Origin: UBA6120 sp964639215
GTDB lineage: Bacteria; Bacillota_I; Bacilli_A; RFN20; CAG-826
Assembly: GCA_964639215.1 (NCBI GenBank)
Contig: CAZXCV010000001.1
Span: forward strand, 1-64,000
Reading direction: 5' to 3'
DNA: 64,000 bases
Shown here: in pieces, positions 27,980 to 36,446 of the stretch
Position numbering within the stretch: the stretch's first letter is position 1
How the letters are laid out: each line of letters starts with the position of its first letter
Made by a program: the position numbers and the translations under genes
Notes under the pieces: model-generated
The model's input: only the letters and a program-made list of their open reading frames with translations
Database searches by the model: none
Told to the model about the DNA's origin: nothing

Positions 27980-28008
27980 ATTATCCATGTAAACAATTGT
28001 GTTGTCAA
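27980..28008 (-). promoter_or_regulatory. Sigma-A promoter of glyS
   Basis: On the - strand TTGACA, 17 bases, GATAAT. The leader is about 30 bases, too short for a T-box riboswitch. Confidence 0.7.
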
Positions 28009-28043
28009 CCAACTATAAGTGTATGTTTGACTATTTTTACAAA

Positions 28044-28757
28044 TTAGTCAAATAATTTTATACTTTTCAGGCGCTGACCGATGACAGCATCATAGTGAGC
28101 AATGACTAATTCGAATAATTGCTTCATATCTGCAGCATCAATATCGATTGTTACTAATTTCGTCAGATCATCACGGGCCAATATCAATAATGCCGCTAAT
28201 TGTTTGATTGAAAGAGCAATGCTCGATGGTGCTTGATAATGAGCACGACAAACATAACCGCCACGTGGTAGATCAACACCAACAATATCTTTTTTACTAC
28301 CACAAGTAACGCATTGATTTAATGCAAGACCCCAACCCATTAATGTCAATAAACGATTTAAATAAAATGTTGCTAATTTAATGATGTCTTCTGTTTTTTC
28401 GCCTTCTTGTATCGTCGCAAGTACAAGGCTATTAATCGCATCCCATTCATCATTATCGGCAATCATTGCTAATGTTTCTTTGATTAATTCGAGTAGTGCA
28501 TATTGATTAAGCTGTTCATAACCATTAGCGGTGTAACGAATTATCTTTGCCTGGCGAAGTGTTAGTCCGCCCTGGGGTCCCTCACGCAGCCAAAAATGCG
28601 ATTGGACAAACGGTTGAATTGTCGCATAATATGTACTTTTTTGACTCATCGCTCGACGTACGAAAAAAGAAATAACGCCCGAATTAGTAAGAACGCGAAC
28701 CATGGCATCATCTTCTTTTATTTGAATTAAAGATAAGACTAGTCCGTCGAATTCCAT
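28044..28757 (-). CDS. recO: DNA repair protein RecO
   Basis: Loads RecA on SSB-coated DNA in the RecFOR pathway. N-terminal OB fold (FDGLVLSLIQIKEDDAMVRV), helical domain, and zinc-binding segment CVTCGSKKDIV ... GGYVCRAHY. 237 residues, normal. ATG overlaps the era stop by one base (TAATG). Confidence 0.92.
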   Translation of the reverse strand: MEFDGLVLSLIQIKEDDAMVRVLTNSGVISFFVRRAMSQKSTYYATIQPFVQSHFWLREGPQGGLTLRQAKIIRYTANGYEQLNQYALLELIKETLAMIADNDEWDAINSLVLATIQEGEKTEDIIKLATFYLNRLLTLMGWGLALNQCVTCGSKKDIVGVDLPRGGYVCRAHYQAPSSIALSIKQLAALLILARDDLTKLVTIDIDAADMKQLFELVIAHYDAVIGQRLKSIKLFD

Positions 28758-29632
28758 TAATTAAAGCCGAATTCCTTTAGTCGTAGGAGTGAATCACGCC
28801 ATTGATCTTCGACGCGTACAAATAACTCAAGAATAAAATGTTTTCCGAACTCGCTTTCAAGTTCTCGGCGAGCTAGTGTCCCAATGCGTTTAATCAATTG
28901 ACCACCTTGGCCAATAATGATGCCCTTTTGTGAATCTTTTTCAACGATGATTGTGCCGTTGACATAGCGTGTATGTCCTTTATCGGTAATTTGTTCAATT
29001 TGGACAGCAATGACGTGAGGTAGTTCTTGTTTTGTAAGTAACATTACCTTTTCACGGATTATTTCACTCATTTGAAACGCCTCAGGGAAGTTAGTATAGA
29101 CATCTTCGGGGAAATAGGCTGGTCCCTCTGGTAAAAGTTCGGTTAAGGTGGTGACAATCTCTTCAAGATTAGCGAGTCGTATCGCTGATATTTCGATTTG
29201 CTTGGCATTTGGTAAAAGTCGCGCATATGTTTCTTTTAACTTAGTAATCAGTGGATAAGTCGTCGTATCGATCTTATTAAAAACAATGATGACATTGTGA
29301 TGATCTTTAATTTTTTCAAGGAGATACGCATCGCCCGGACCGTAAGGAACGCCACTATCAACAATGAGCAAAATCGCGTCGATATCGCGCATCGAGGCAT
29401 ATGCCATCTTATTCATGACTTCACCAAGTTTTTGTTTTGGTTTATGAATTCCCGGGGTATCGACAAACACAATTTGGAGTCCGTCTTTATGCAATATACC
29501 TTGAATTGCCATACGCGTTGTCTGTGGTTTTGGGGTGATAATTGAAACTTTCCGCCCAATCAAGGCATTCATTAAAGTGGATTTCCCAACATTGGGACGC
29601 CCGATAATTGATACAAATCCTGATTTCATCAT
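28757..29632 (-). CDS. era: GTPase Era
   Basis: Essential GTPase that binds the 3' end of 16S rRNA and helps mature the 30S subunit. G1 GRPNVGKSTL, G3 DTPGIHKPK, G4 NKID, then a KH domain with GTIIVEKDSQKGIIIGQGG. 291 residues. It sits in the ybeY-cdd-era-recO order known from Firmicutes. Confidence 0.96.
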   Translation of the reverse strand: MMKSGFVSIIGRPNVGKSTLMNALIGRKVSIITPKPQTTRMAIQGILHKDGLQIVFVDTPGIHKPKQKLGEVMNKMAYASMRDIDAILLIVDSGVPYGPGDAYLLEKIKDHHNVIIVFNKIDTTTYPLITKLKETYARLLPNAKQIEISAIRLANLEEIVTTLTELLPEGPAYFPEDVYTNFPEAFQMSEIIREKVMLLTKQELPHVIAVQIEQITDKGHTRYVNGTIIVEKDSQKGIIIGQGGQLIKRIGTLARRELESEFGKHFILELFVRVEDQWRDSLLRLKEFGFN

Positions 29633-30031
29633 TTATAAATCCTGATCATCAAAAGCATCTGGTAAAAGATTATCAACTGTACGTTCAACTACTTCTCCTT
29701 TTAAGTTAGCAAGAAGAATGACGCCATCTCGAGGGAAAAGTTCGCTGATGACTTGGCGGCACGCTCCACATGGGCTAATCGGTTTTTTAGTATCACCAAT
29801 TACGGCCATCCCTACAAAATCATCTTTGTGATAACCATTCATCATCGCATGGTATAACGCATTACGTTCAGCACACATACATAAGCCATAGCTGGCATTT
29901 TCCACGTTGGCACCATGAAATACTTTGCCATCTTTCGTATAGATGGCTGCGCCGACTTTAAATTTTGAATAAGGGGCGTATGCTCGTTCTCTGGCAACGC
30001 CTGCTTCGACAATCAAATCACCTTTTTTCAT
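29633..30031 (-). CDS. cdd: Cytidine deaminase
   Basis: Zinc enzyme deaminating cytidine and deoxycytidine for salvage. Zinc and catalytic residues are in GLCMCAERNALYHAM (C-A-E) and SPCGACRQVISE. 132 residues, homotetrameric form. ATG overlaps the ybeY stop as ATGA, so it is co-translated with ybeY and followed directly by era. Confidence 0.95.
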   Translation of the reverse strand: MKKGDLIVEAGVARERAYAPYSKFKVGAAIYTKDGKVFHGANVENASYGLCMCAERNALYHAMMNGYHKDDFVGMAVIGDTKKPISPCGACRQVISELFPRDGVILLANLKGEVVERTVDNLLPDAFDDQDL

Positions 30032-30492
30032 TGTTTCATCCTCTTTCCAATTATTTGATCTTGTAGCGATATCATTTTAGTTTCTTGCTCAATATTCATA
30101 TGGTCATAGCCGCATAAGTGTAACAAACCATGGATGAATAAGAAAGACATTTCGCGGTCGAGCGAATGGTCATAATTCTCGGCTTGTTCGATTGCTTTTT
30201 CAACCGATATAATGATGGATCCCAAATTGATAAATGGTAAATCTTTGATTTTTATTTCACCGGTTACATCATCTTGAAACGCAAAGCTGATGACATCGGT
30301 AATCTTATCAATATTTCGATAATCACGGTTAATGACCTGAATCTCATCATTAGTAACAAAGGATGTTTCAAGGATTATATCCTTGGTAATAGCCAAATGA
30401 CGCATTGTTTTTTGAATTAACAATTCAAAAATATCTTTGTATTTATCATAAATTGGATCGATTTCATTATTAAAGAAAAATTCAATCTGCAT
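30028..30492 (-). CDS. ybeY: rRNA maturation endonuclease YbeY
   Basis: Zinc-dependent RNase for 16S 3'-end maturation and ribosome quality control. The hallmark HGLLHLCGYDH (HxxxHxxGxDH type) is present near residue 120, preceded by RNIDKITDVISFAF. 154 residues. A promoter-like TGA-TAAAAT lies nine bases before the ATG. Confidence 0.94.
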   Translation of the reverse strand: MQIEFFFNNEIDPIYDKYKDIFELLIQKTMRHLAITKDIILETSFVTNDEIQVINRDYRNIDKITDVISFAFQDDVTGEIKIKDLPFINLGSIIISVEKAIEQAENYDHSLDREMSFLFIHGLLHLCGYDHMNIEQETKMISLQDQIIGKRMKQ

Positions 30493-30501
30493 TTCTTTTA
30501 T

Positions 30502-30510
30502 ATTTTATCA
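30502..30510 (-). promoter_or_regulatory. Extended -10 box of ybeY, near-leaderless
   Basis: On the - strand TGA-TAAAAT, nine bases before the ybeY ATG. It occupies the short gap after the C39-peptidase gene. Confidence 0.45.
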
Positions 30511-30523
30511 CACTCTCACGGAC

Positions 30524-31681
30524 TCACATGATTAAAAAGCGATAGACGAGTTGATAATATGCCGGGGCTTGTGATGCTTGAAGCCATAGGGCTCTGATTT
30601 GTTCAGAAAATAGATAATACGCTCCAAATTGAAAGAGAAAAAAATTAAGGTATACATTTCCTTCTAGGGCTGCTAATAGGAGCGCGAGAGATCCTAAAAT
30701 GAAAAGAAGGATGGTTTTATAAATGAGACGTTGGTAACCGATATGATAACTGAGCTCATTTATCTCATGTAATTGCTGTGATTTGTTAACTCCGACATCA
30801 AATAATGTAGTTTCAAGCTGCTCGAGCTTTGAAATTTTTAAAGTGAGTTTTTTCGTTTCAAGCCATGCGAATAAGAGCGTCATCATCGCTACTATCAACA
30901 AAGCAATGCCACTTGCCCAATCATTTAAAGTTAGTAAGACAGCAATAAAAATTATGAGTAAACCACTATTGATTAGTTGCAGTGGATTCGTAAATATCAG
31001 ACGTTTATAGTCATACATTGAAATTAAATCAGTGTTGTTTTGTATTGTCGTTATTTTCGATAATAGTTCGTGATCAAAGTTACGCATAGAGTGAATCAAT
31101 GTTAACTGTTGAAGGATAAAGAATACGGCCGCGAGGCAAAAGCATAACAGAGGCATAACAAATCTCATGGAGGTATCGAAAAAATACATACCGAGAACAA
31201 GCATGACAATCGTCAATAAATATGAAAGATTCATGAGGTTCTTATGCCTCAATTTGAAATGTACTAACTGTTTCTTTAATAATCTTTTAGTCTTATTTGA
31301 TTCGATTAATAATGCATATTCTAGATCCATCTCTTTAAATTCATTACTAGCGACCCAACCAGGTGCAGTCACACCATCAAAAACCATATATCTACTTTTT
31401 TTATACTTACTTATTACTATATAGTGTTGTTGCTTATTTTTATTTAGCAAAACGATTAGCGGCAATTTTGCGGTTTCTAGTACTGCTTGGTCATTGATGC
31501 GAAATCCACCAAGTGTAATCCCGTACGTTTGGGCTGCATTTTTAATATCTAACATTGACGCATTTGGTGTAAGCTTTTCGTTGATTAATAAATAGCGATG
31601 ATTCTTTTTAACAAGCATCAATAAATGACGAAGTGCAATGTCACCACACATGCCTACCTCAGTTTGTCGCAAATATTTCAT
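30524..31681 (-). CDS. C39-peptidase membrane protein resembling a bacteriocin exporter without its ATPase
   Basis: 385 residues. The first ~130 form a peptidase C39 domain, the protease that cuts double-glycine leaders: oxyanion Q6 and nucleophile C12 (QTEVGMCGD), H86 (QQHYIVISKY) and D102 (MVFDG). Six hydrophobic spans follow at about 152-170, 173-195, 236-254, 257-275, 321-340 and 344-361, the layout of an ABC-exporter membrane domain. The nucleotide-binding domain that should follow is absent: translation stops about 20 residues after span six, and no Walker motif exists in the 31 bases before ybeY. Substrate unknown; no double-glycine peptide was found nearby. Preceded by the rpsU terminator. 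Confidence 0.75.
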   Translation of the reverse strand: MKYLRQTEVGMCGDIALRHLLMLVKKNHRYLLINEKLTPNASMLDIKNAAQTYGITLGGFRINDQAVLETAKLPLIVLLNKNKQQHYIVISKYKKSRYMVFDGVTAPGWVASNEFKEMDLEYALLIESNKTKRLLKKQLVHFKLRHKNLMNLSYLLTIVMLVLGMYFFDTSMRFVMPLLCFCLAAVFFILQQLTLIHSMRNFDHELLSKITTIQNNTDLISMYDYKRLIFTNPLQLINSGLLIIFIAVLLTLNDWASGIALLIVAMMTLLFAWLETKKLTLKISKLEQLETTLFDVGVNKSQQLHEINELSYHIGYQRLIYKTILLFILGSLALLLAALEGNVYLNFFLFQFGAYYLFSEQIRALWLQASQAPAYYQLVYRFLIM

Positions 31682-31713
31682 AAACCACCAACTATCAGTA
31701 GGTGGATGATAAG

Positions 31714-31734
31714 AAAAAAGACCCGAAGGTCTTT
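31714..31734 (-). terminator. Terminator of rpsU
   Basis: On the - strand AAGACC-TTCG-GGTCTT followed by TTTT, a stem with the very stable UUCG tetraloop, directly after the rpsU stop. Confidence 0.9.
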
Positions 31735-31739
31735 GATTC

Positions 31740-31913
31740 TTAGTAGCGGTTTTTACGAGCTTCTTTGATTTTCATCTTCCGTTTAACACCCGGTTTGAGA
31801 TAAAACTCACGTTTCCGAGCTTCCTTTAAAACGCCAGATTTATTCACTTGCCGTTTAAAACGACGTAAAGCTTCATCGAGCGATTCATTTTCGCGGACTT
31901 GGGTTTTGGCCAT
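31740..31913 (-). CDS. rpsU: 30S ribosomal protein S21
   Basis: 57-residue S21 (TQVRENESLDEALRRFKRQV, FYLKPGVKRKMK). The ATG at 31913 is chosen because AGGAGGTGA lies just upstream; the longer in-frame reading would add 22 unrelated residues. Transcribed from its own promoter (31951-31979) and closed by a terminator, so it is monocistronic. Confidence 0.96.
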   Translation of the reverse strand: MAKTQVRENESLDEALRRFKRQVNKSGVLKEARKREFYLKPGVKRKMKIKEARKNRY

Positions 31914-31950
31914 GAGATTCACCTCCTTCGTGTATTGATATGCATTATGA

Positions 31951-31979
31951 ATTATATTCACTAGCACGATAAATAGCAA
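31951..31979 (-). promoter_or_regulatory. Sigma-A promoter of rpsU
   Basis: On the - strand TTGCTA, 17 bases, TATAAT. It overlaps the space after deoC. Confidence 0.7.
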
Positions 31980-31984
31980 TGTTT

Positions 31985-32653
31985 TTAATATTGACCTTTT
32001 TCGACTTCAAGACCTTGCATGATTTTAACGCCGCCGCTTGTACCAATTCGAGTAGCTCCGGCAGCAACCATCTTCTTAACATCTTCTAACGTTCGAACGC
32101 CACCACTCGCCTTGACGCCGATATGCGGTCCAACGACGTGGCGCATCAGCGTCACATCTTCAATTGTGGCTCCACCAGTTGAGAATCCGGTTGAGGTCTT
32201 AACGAAATCCGCTCCGGCCGAAACAGCAATCCGGCAAACGCGTTCTTTTTCTTCATCAGTCAACAGACAAGTTTCAATGATAACTTTCAATAAATGACCG
32301 TCGCAAGCGCGTTTAATCGCCGCAATTTCATCTTTGATGAGGTCATCACGACCAGCTTTAACATTCGAGATGTTAATCACCATATCGATTTCATCAGCAC
32401 CAGCTTTGAGTGCTTGTTCGGTTTCGTATACTTTAACACTCGTTAATGTTTGTCCTAGTGGGAATCCGATGACGGTGCACACCTTGACATTACTGCCCTT
32501 TAATAATTTTGCGCAGGTCGGGATAAAATGGGGATTGACACAAACGCTCGCAAAATCATATTGCCGCGCTTCATCACAAAGAGTTTTGATATCTTCATAG
32601 CGGGCATCGGCTTTTAATAATGTGTGATCAATTAATTTGTTATAGGCCATCAT
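31985..32653 (-). CDS. deoC: Deoxyribose-phosphate aldolase
   Basis: Class I aldolase splitting deoxyribose 5-phosphate into glyceraldehyde 3-phosphate and acetaldehyde; works after DeoB (2919-4115). The Schiff-base lysine is in ADFVKTSTGFSTGGA, with the second active lysine in HIGVKASGGVR. 222 residues. GGGAGGAT precedes ATG-ATG; either ATG could start. Probably co-transcribed with rpmF. Confidence 0.96.
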   Translation of the reverse strand: MMAYNKLIDHTLLKADARYEDIKTLCDEARQYDFASVCVNPHFIPTCAKLLKGSNVKVCTVIGFPLGQTLTSVKVYETEQALKAGADEIDMVINISNVKAGRDDLIKDEIAAIKRACDGHLLKVIIETCLLTDEEKERVCRIAVSAGADFVKTSTGFSTGGATIEDVTLMRHVVGPHIGVKASGGVRTLEDVKKMVAAGATRIGTSGGVKIMQGLEVEKGQY

Positions 32654-32670
32654 TTTAATCCTCCCGGATA

Positions 32671-33009
32671 TTATTTATCGCCTTTTTTGCCTTGCTCAAT
32701 CGCAAGTTTTGTCTTATCTTTCGTTGCCTTTGTTGGTTTCACTTCTTTTGGTTCGACGGTTTTTGTATCTTTTTTGCCTTTAACCGCTTTGGTTTTCTTC
32801 TTAGCATCTTCTGTTTTTGGGGCTTCTTTCTTCGCTTTTGGGGCGAGGACAAGCTTACCATCATAATAACCGCATTCTGGGCAAATCGTGTGCGATTTAA
32901 TCATTGCGCCACAATGTGAACAAGTCACAAGTCCGGTTACTTCAAGCTTAAAATGCGTCCGGCGCATTCTTTTTTTAGTTTTCGACGTTCGTCTGAATGG
33001 TACTGCCAT
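32671..33009 (-). CDS. rpmF: 50S ribosomal protein L32 with long lysine-rich tail
   Basis: Residues 1-~57 are L32: AVPFRRTSKTKKRMRRTHFK, then zinc-binding CSHC and CPEC, ending GYYDGKLVL. Another ~55 residues follow, almost entirely K, T, E, A and P, doubling the usual length (~57-60). The tail stays in frame with no stop, so it is part of the protein unless there is a sequencing frameshift. AAAGGAG precedes the ATG. Confidence 0.93.
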   Translation of the reverse strand: MAVPFRRTSKTKKRMRRTHFKLEVTGLVTCSHCGAMIKSHTICPECGYYDGKLVLAPKAKKEAPKTEDAKKKTKAVKGKKDTKTVEPKEVKPTKATKDKTKLAIEQGKKGDK

Positions 33010-33035
33010 AAATATTCTCCTTTGTTACCTGCTAG

Positions 33036-33064
33036 ATATTAACGATTATAACGTGTTTTGTCAA
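33036..33064 (-). promoter_or_regulatory. Sigma-A promoter of rpmF-deoC
   Basis: On the - strand TTGACA, 17 bases, TAATAT. An overlapping TATAAT lies between the boxes but at a spacing that does not suit TTGACA. Confidence 0.6.
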
Positions 33065-33085
33065 TATTTTTTTAACATTATCTAA

Positions 33086-33185
33086 NNNNNNNNNNNNNNN
33101 NNNNNNNNNNNNNNNNNNNNNNNNNNNNNNNNNNNNNNNNNNNNNNNNNNNNNNNNNNNNNNNNNNNNNNNNNNNNNNNNNNNNN
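33086..33185. other. Assembly gap (100 N)
   Basis: Exactly 100 N, a conventional placeholder for a scaffold gap of unknown size. The 11 bases just before it and the 11 bases just after it are identical (ACATTATCTAA), so the two contigs may simply overlap. Confidence 0.98.
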
Positions 33186-33346
33186 ACATTATCTAAAATA
33201 TTTTTCTCGTTAAAACTAGTCAAATCTTTCAACCAATTCTTAATATGGGACTAAATATTGCACGAAAGATAGCCGACAGGCAACAATTGCATCATTTTTA
33301 CCAAATCAATACACCGGAACCAGACTAATATTGATAGAATCAATAT
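33186..33346. other. Non-coding stretch between the gap and the GH2 gene
   Basis: Together with 33010-33185 this makes a 337-base gap between genes. Apart from the rpmF promoter, the N run and the palindromic promoter region at 33328-33346, I see no gene or RNA structure here. The contig join means material could be missing. Confidence 0.6.
33328..33346 (+). promoter_or_regulatory. Palindromic operator over the -10 and start of the GH2 gene
   Basis: ATATTGAT-AGA-ATCAATAT, a perfect eight-base inverted repeat around three bases, ending directly before the ATG at 33347. It contains an extended -10 (TGA-TAGAAT, 33332-33340). A repressor bound here would block the polymerase; it could alternatively act as an RNA hairpin. 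Confidence 0.6.
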
Positions 33347-35104
33347 ATGAACAAGTTAAAAACACCTTGGAGTCAATTGGATAAAGTTAATACTCCGCTT
33401 AGTGAATATCCCCGTCCACAATTTCAACGTGATTCGTACTTATGTTTAAATGGACCGTGGACCTATGGTATTAGTGATGAGCAAAACAATATTCCCTTAA
33501 CAGGTATCATTAATGTCCCATTTTCACCTGAAAGCCAGTTATCAGGCGTTTCGGTAACCTTAAAGCCGCACCAATATCTCAAGTATGAACGTCAAGTTGC
33601 ATTGCCATCACAATTTAATCAAGGCATCGTCGTGCTCCATTTTGGGGCCGTCGATCAAAAAGCAACTGTTTATATTAATGACAATCCAGTATTGCATCAC
33701 GAAGGTGGCTTCTTACCATTTTCATGTGATATCACGTCATTTATAACTAATGATAGTTTTAAACTATCGTTGATTGTCACTGATTCGACTGATAAAGGGG
33801 ATGGTCAACGAGGTAAGCAAAAATTAGAGCCAAATGGTATTTTCTATACACCGCAATCAGGCATCTGGCAGTCTGTCTGGCTTGAGAGTATGCCTTGTAA
33901 CCATCTTGAATCAGTTCGAATTACACCACTATTCGATGAATACGCATTTCGGTTTGAATGCCAAGTAAAAGGAACTGGTTCAATTAACATAACGGCTGAA
34001 ATTGACAATCAAACCGTTGCAACCATCACTTCTTTAACACCGTCATTCACCCTCACTCCGAGTATTGTTCAAACATGGACACCGGAACAACCGAAGTTAT
34101 ATCACTTCACGATTACTTATGAACAAGATGTGGTCCATACTTATAGCGCTTTGCGCCATTTCGAGCGGAAACTCGATAAAGATGGGGTGATGCGTTTCTA
34201 TTTAAACCATGAACCATATCTGATGATCGGGGTTCTTGATCAAGGCTACTGGCCTGATGGTCTATTAACAGCGCCAAGCGACGAAGCACTCATATTTGAT
34301 ATTGTCAAAATGAAGGAGCTTGGTTTTAATACGCTCCGAAAACATATTAAGGTTGAATCACTCCGTTTCTATTATCATTGTGACCGGCTCGGGATGATTG
34401 TTTGGCAAGACATGATTAACGGTGGTTCTTCTCGCAGCATCATCCCAAATGGAGTCTTAGCGATGCTCGGGATTCATCTCCCTGATTGTCTTTATCACTT
34501 CTTTGGGCGTCACCGTAGTCACAGTCGCCTCCAATTCCAACATGAATTAATCGAGATGATTAACCTTTTATCCAATGTTCCTTCAATCGCTGTTTGGACA
34601 CCGTTTAATGAGGCTTGGGGTCAATTTGATGCCATACGAGTGGTCAAAACCATCAAGTCGATTGATACGACCAGGCTCATCGACCACGCATCTGGCTGGT
34701 CAGATCAAGGCGTTAGTGATTTTTATAGTCGTCATATTTATTTCACCAAAATTCGACTAAGTCAACGCAAGGCCACAAAGCGAATAATGGCACTAACTGA
34801 ATGTGGTGGCTACGCCCTTAAAGTGAACAACCATCTTTATGACGAATCAAAAGCATTTGGTTATAAGATGATGATTGATCAATCCTCATTGATGAAACGA
34901 CTACAATACCTATATGAGAAAGAGTTAATCCCACACATAGCCAAAGGTTTATCAGCAATTATCTATACGCAGTTAAGCGACGTCGAAAATGAAGTTAATG
35001 GTCTACTTACTTATGATCGAAAAGTTGTGAAGGTTGCCATAGAGGAAATGCAGCAACTCAATCATAACTTAAGACAGATTTTTATTAATTGGACGAAGAA
35101 GTAA
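33347..35104 (+). CDS. Glycoside hydrolase family 2 protein (beta-galactosidase/glucuronidase type)
   Basis: 585 residues, without signal peptide, so cytoplasmic. Order: N-terminal jelly-roll sugar-binding domain (residues ~10-185), immunoglobulin-like domain (~190-275), then a TIM barrel. The acid/base glutamate is E422 in PFNEAWGQ and the nucleophile E485 in LTECGGYA, both intact. The exact sugar cannot be told. It meets a sugar-type MFS transporter tail to tail (20-base overlap), and the pair could form a glycoside uptake and cleavage module. Confidence 0.88.
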   Translation: MNKLKTPWSQLDKVNTPLSEYPRPQFQRDSYLCLNGPWTYGISDEQNNIPLTGIINVPFSPESQLSGVSVTLKPHQYLKYERQVALPSQFNQGIVVLHFGAVDQKATVYINDNPVLHHEGGFLPFSCDITSFITNDSFKLSLIVTDSTDKGDGQRGKQKLEPNGIFYTPQSGIWQSVWLESMPCNHLESVRITPLFDEYAFRFECQVKGTGSINITAEIDNQTVATITSLTPSFTLTPSIVQTWTPEQPKLYHFTITYEQDVVHTYSALRHFERKLDKDGVMRFYLNHEPYLMIGVLDQGYWPDGLLTAPSDEALIFDIVKMKELGFNTLRKHIKVESLRFYYHCDRLGMIVWQDMINGGSSRSIIPNGVLAMLGIHLPDCLYHFFGRHRSHSRLQFQHELIEMINLLSNVPSIAVWTPFNEAWGQFDAIRVVKTIKSIDTTRLIDHASGWSDQGVSDFYSRHIYFTKIRLSQRKATKRIMALTECGGYALKVNNHLYDESKAFGYKMMIDQSSLMKRLQYLYEKELIPHIAKGLSAIIYTQLSDVENEVNGLLTYDRKVVKVAIEEMQQLNHNLRQIFINWTKK

Positions 35105-36392
35105 TCTGAGCTCGTTTGTGACGTTTCTCTTGGATGACGAGCATTATCCAAGGAATTAAGATTAACAAGGCAAAGAGCGCTGCGGCTAAAAAGATATGTG
35201 GTGTCGGTACATCTTTAACTTGTCCAAATTCAAGATAAGTACGCCCTGTTGACATAATAACCCGAGCGCCAATAAAGGGACCAATAAGCATCGGAATTAA
35301 CACATAAAAAATCATGCGGATACCTTGAAAGTGTCCCGCTTTATCGCTTGGTGTATAATCGCGCACCTTGGCGTTTAATAACGTGCCTAAAAGTAAATTT
35401 CCGCTCATCATCACAAGGCCAAAAACACCAACCAGCACTGGATTATCCACGAAAAAGAGCCCGAGTGAACCACTGATGAATAGCGCAAATCCTGGAATGA
35501 AAAAATAGTTCTTGTTATGCTCACGGATAAATCTTGAAACAATCATCGTGACGATGGAAGCTCCAAGGACGATTGCGCCCATTAATAGCGCATAATCAAC
35601 AATTCCAAGATATTCAGTGAAATATACGATGAAGTATGGATACCAGATTTGCATTGAAATTGCCATGATGGCATAGGTAATTAATGTGATGTATAACCGC
35701 GTGTGTTTCTTGAATGAAGACATGCGATAACCATAAAAAAACGTTGGCCAGTAATCAGTTGAAGGCGTGAAACTTGAATCTTTAATTGTAAAAATTCCAA
35801 TGACGCCACCAACCGTGATTAAACCACCAAGAATCAGAAAAAAGAGTGGCCATTGATCACCACTAGAAAAACGGTCAAAACCTCCAAAGACGAGGAGTAA
35901 CGATATTAACGGGAGTGTTGCAAGGACACCTTCAATTGGACCACGATTATCTTTATTTGAAATATCGGTAATCCAAGCATTAAATGCCCCGTCATTCGCG
36001 CTGGAACCGAAGAAAGTCATGATGCAGTCCATCAAGATAACGATGACGATTCCAACGGTAACAGCTGTTGCTTGAGGCATAATCATCTCGAGGCGTTCAA
36101 GTGAGATAAAGGCAAATGACAATGTGACGAGTCCCCACAAAATATAACCGACGGTGATAAATATCTTCCGCTTACCAACTTTATCGCTTAAAGCCCCCAT
36201 AAACATCGTCGTTAACGTCGCCATTCCTGCAGATGCGGCGACCATCAAGGCGATTGCTTGACTATTCGGAGCAATTTCATAATATAGAAACTTATTGAAA
36301 TACATATTTTCAATCGTCCAGGCAATCTGGCCAATTAACCCAAAAAAGACGATTACGAACCAATGATTAAAACCAATTCGCTGCTGTTTCAT
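35085..36392 (-). CDS. MFS sugar transporter (SLC45/GPH-like)
   Basis: 435 residues with about 12 membrane spans. The loop after span two reads GALSDKVGKRKIF, the MFS signature, and the N-terminal GQIAWTIENMYFNKFLY resembles the glycoside/SLC45 group. Predicted to import an oligosaccharide or glycoside; the neighbouring GH2 enzyme suggests a substrate, by inference. An inverted repeat at 36447-36466 lies upstream. Confidence 0.83.
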   Translation of the reverse strand: MKQQRIGFNHWFVIVFFGLIGQIAWTIENMYFNKFLYYEIAPNSQAIALMVAASAGMATLTTMFMGALSDKVGKRKIFITVGYILWGLVTLSFAFISLERLEMIMPQATAVTVGIVIVILMDCIMTFFGSSANDGAFNAWITDISNKDNRGPIEGVLATLPLISLLLVFGGFDRFSSGDQWPLFFLILGGLITVGGVIGIFTIKDSSFTPSTDYWPTFFYGYRMSSFKKHTRLYITLITYAIMAISMQIWYPYFIVYFTEYLGIVDYALLMGAIVLGASIVTMIVSRFIREHNKNYFFIPGFALFISGSLGLFFVDNPVLVGVFGLVMMSGNLLLGTLLNAKVRDYTPSDKAGHFQGIRMIFYVLIPMLIGPFIGARVIMSTGRTYLEFGQVKDVPTPHIFLAAALFALLILIPWIMLVIQEKRHKRAQITSSSN

Positions 36393-36446
36393 TTCTTGAC
36401 CCTCATGGAACTTTCTTTAAAAAACAGTATATGTCAATTTATTCCC

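Noticed and set aside
27943..28043. T-box leader for glyS
   Set aside because: The promoter at 27980-28008 leaves a leader of only about 30 bases, too short for a T-box.
33032..33232. Frame running through the N gap
   Set aside because: Half of its codons are undetermined, and the rest are AT-rich non-coding sequence and the rpmF promoter.
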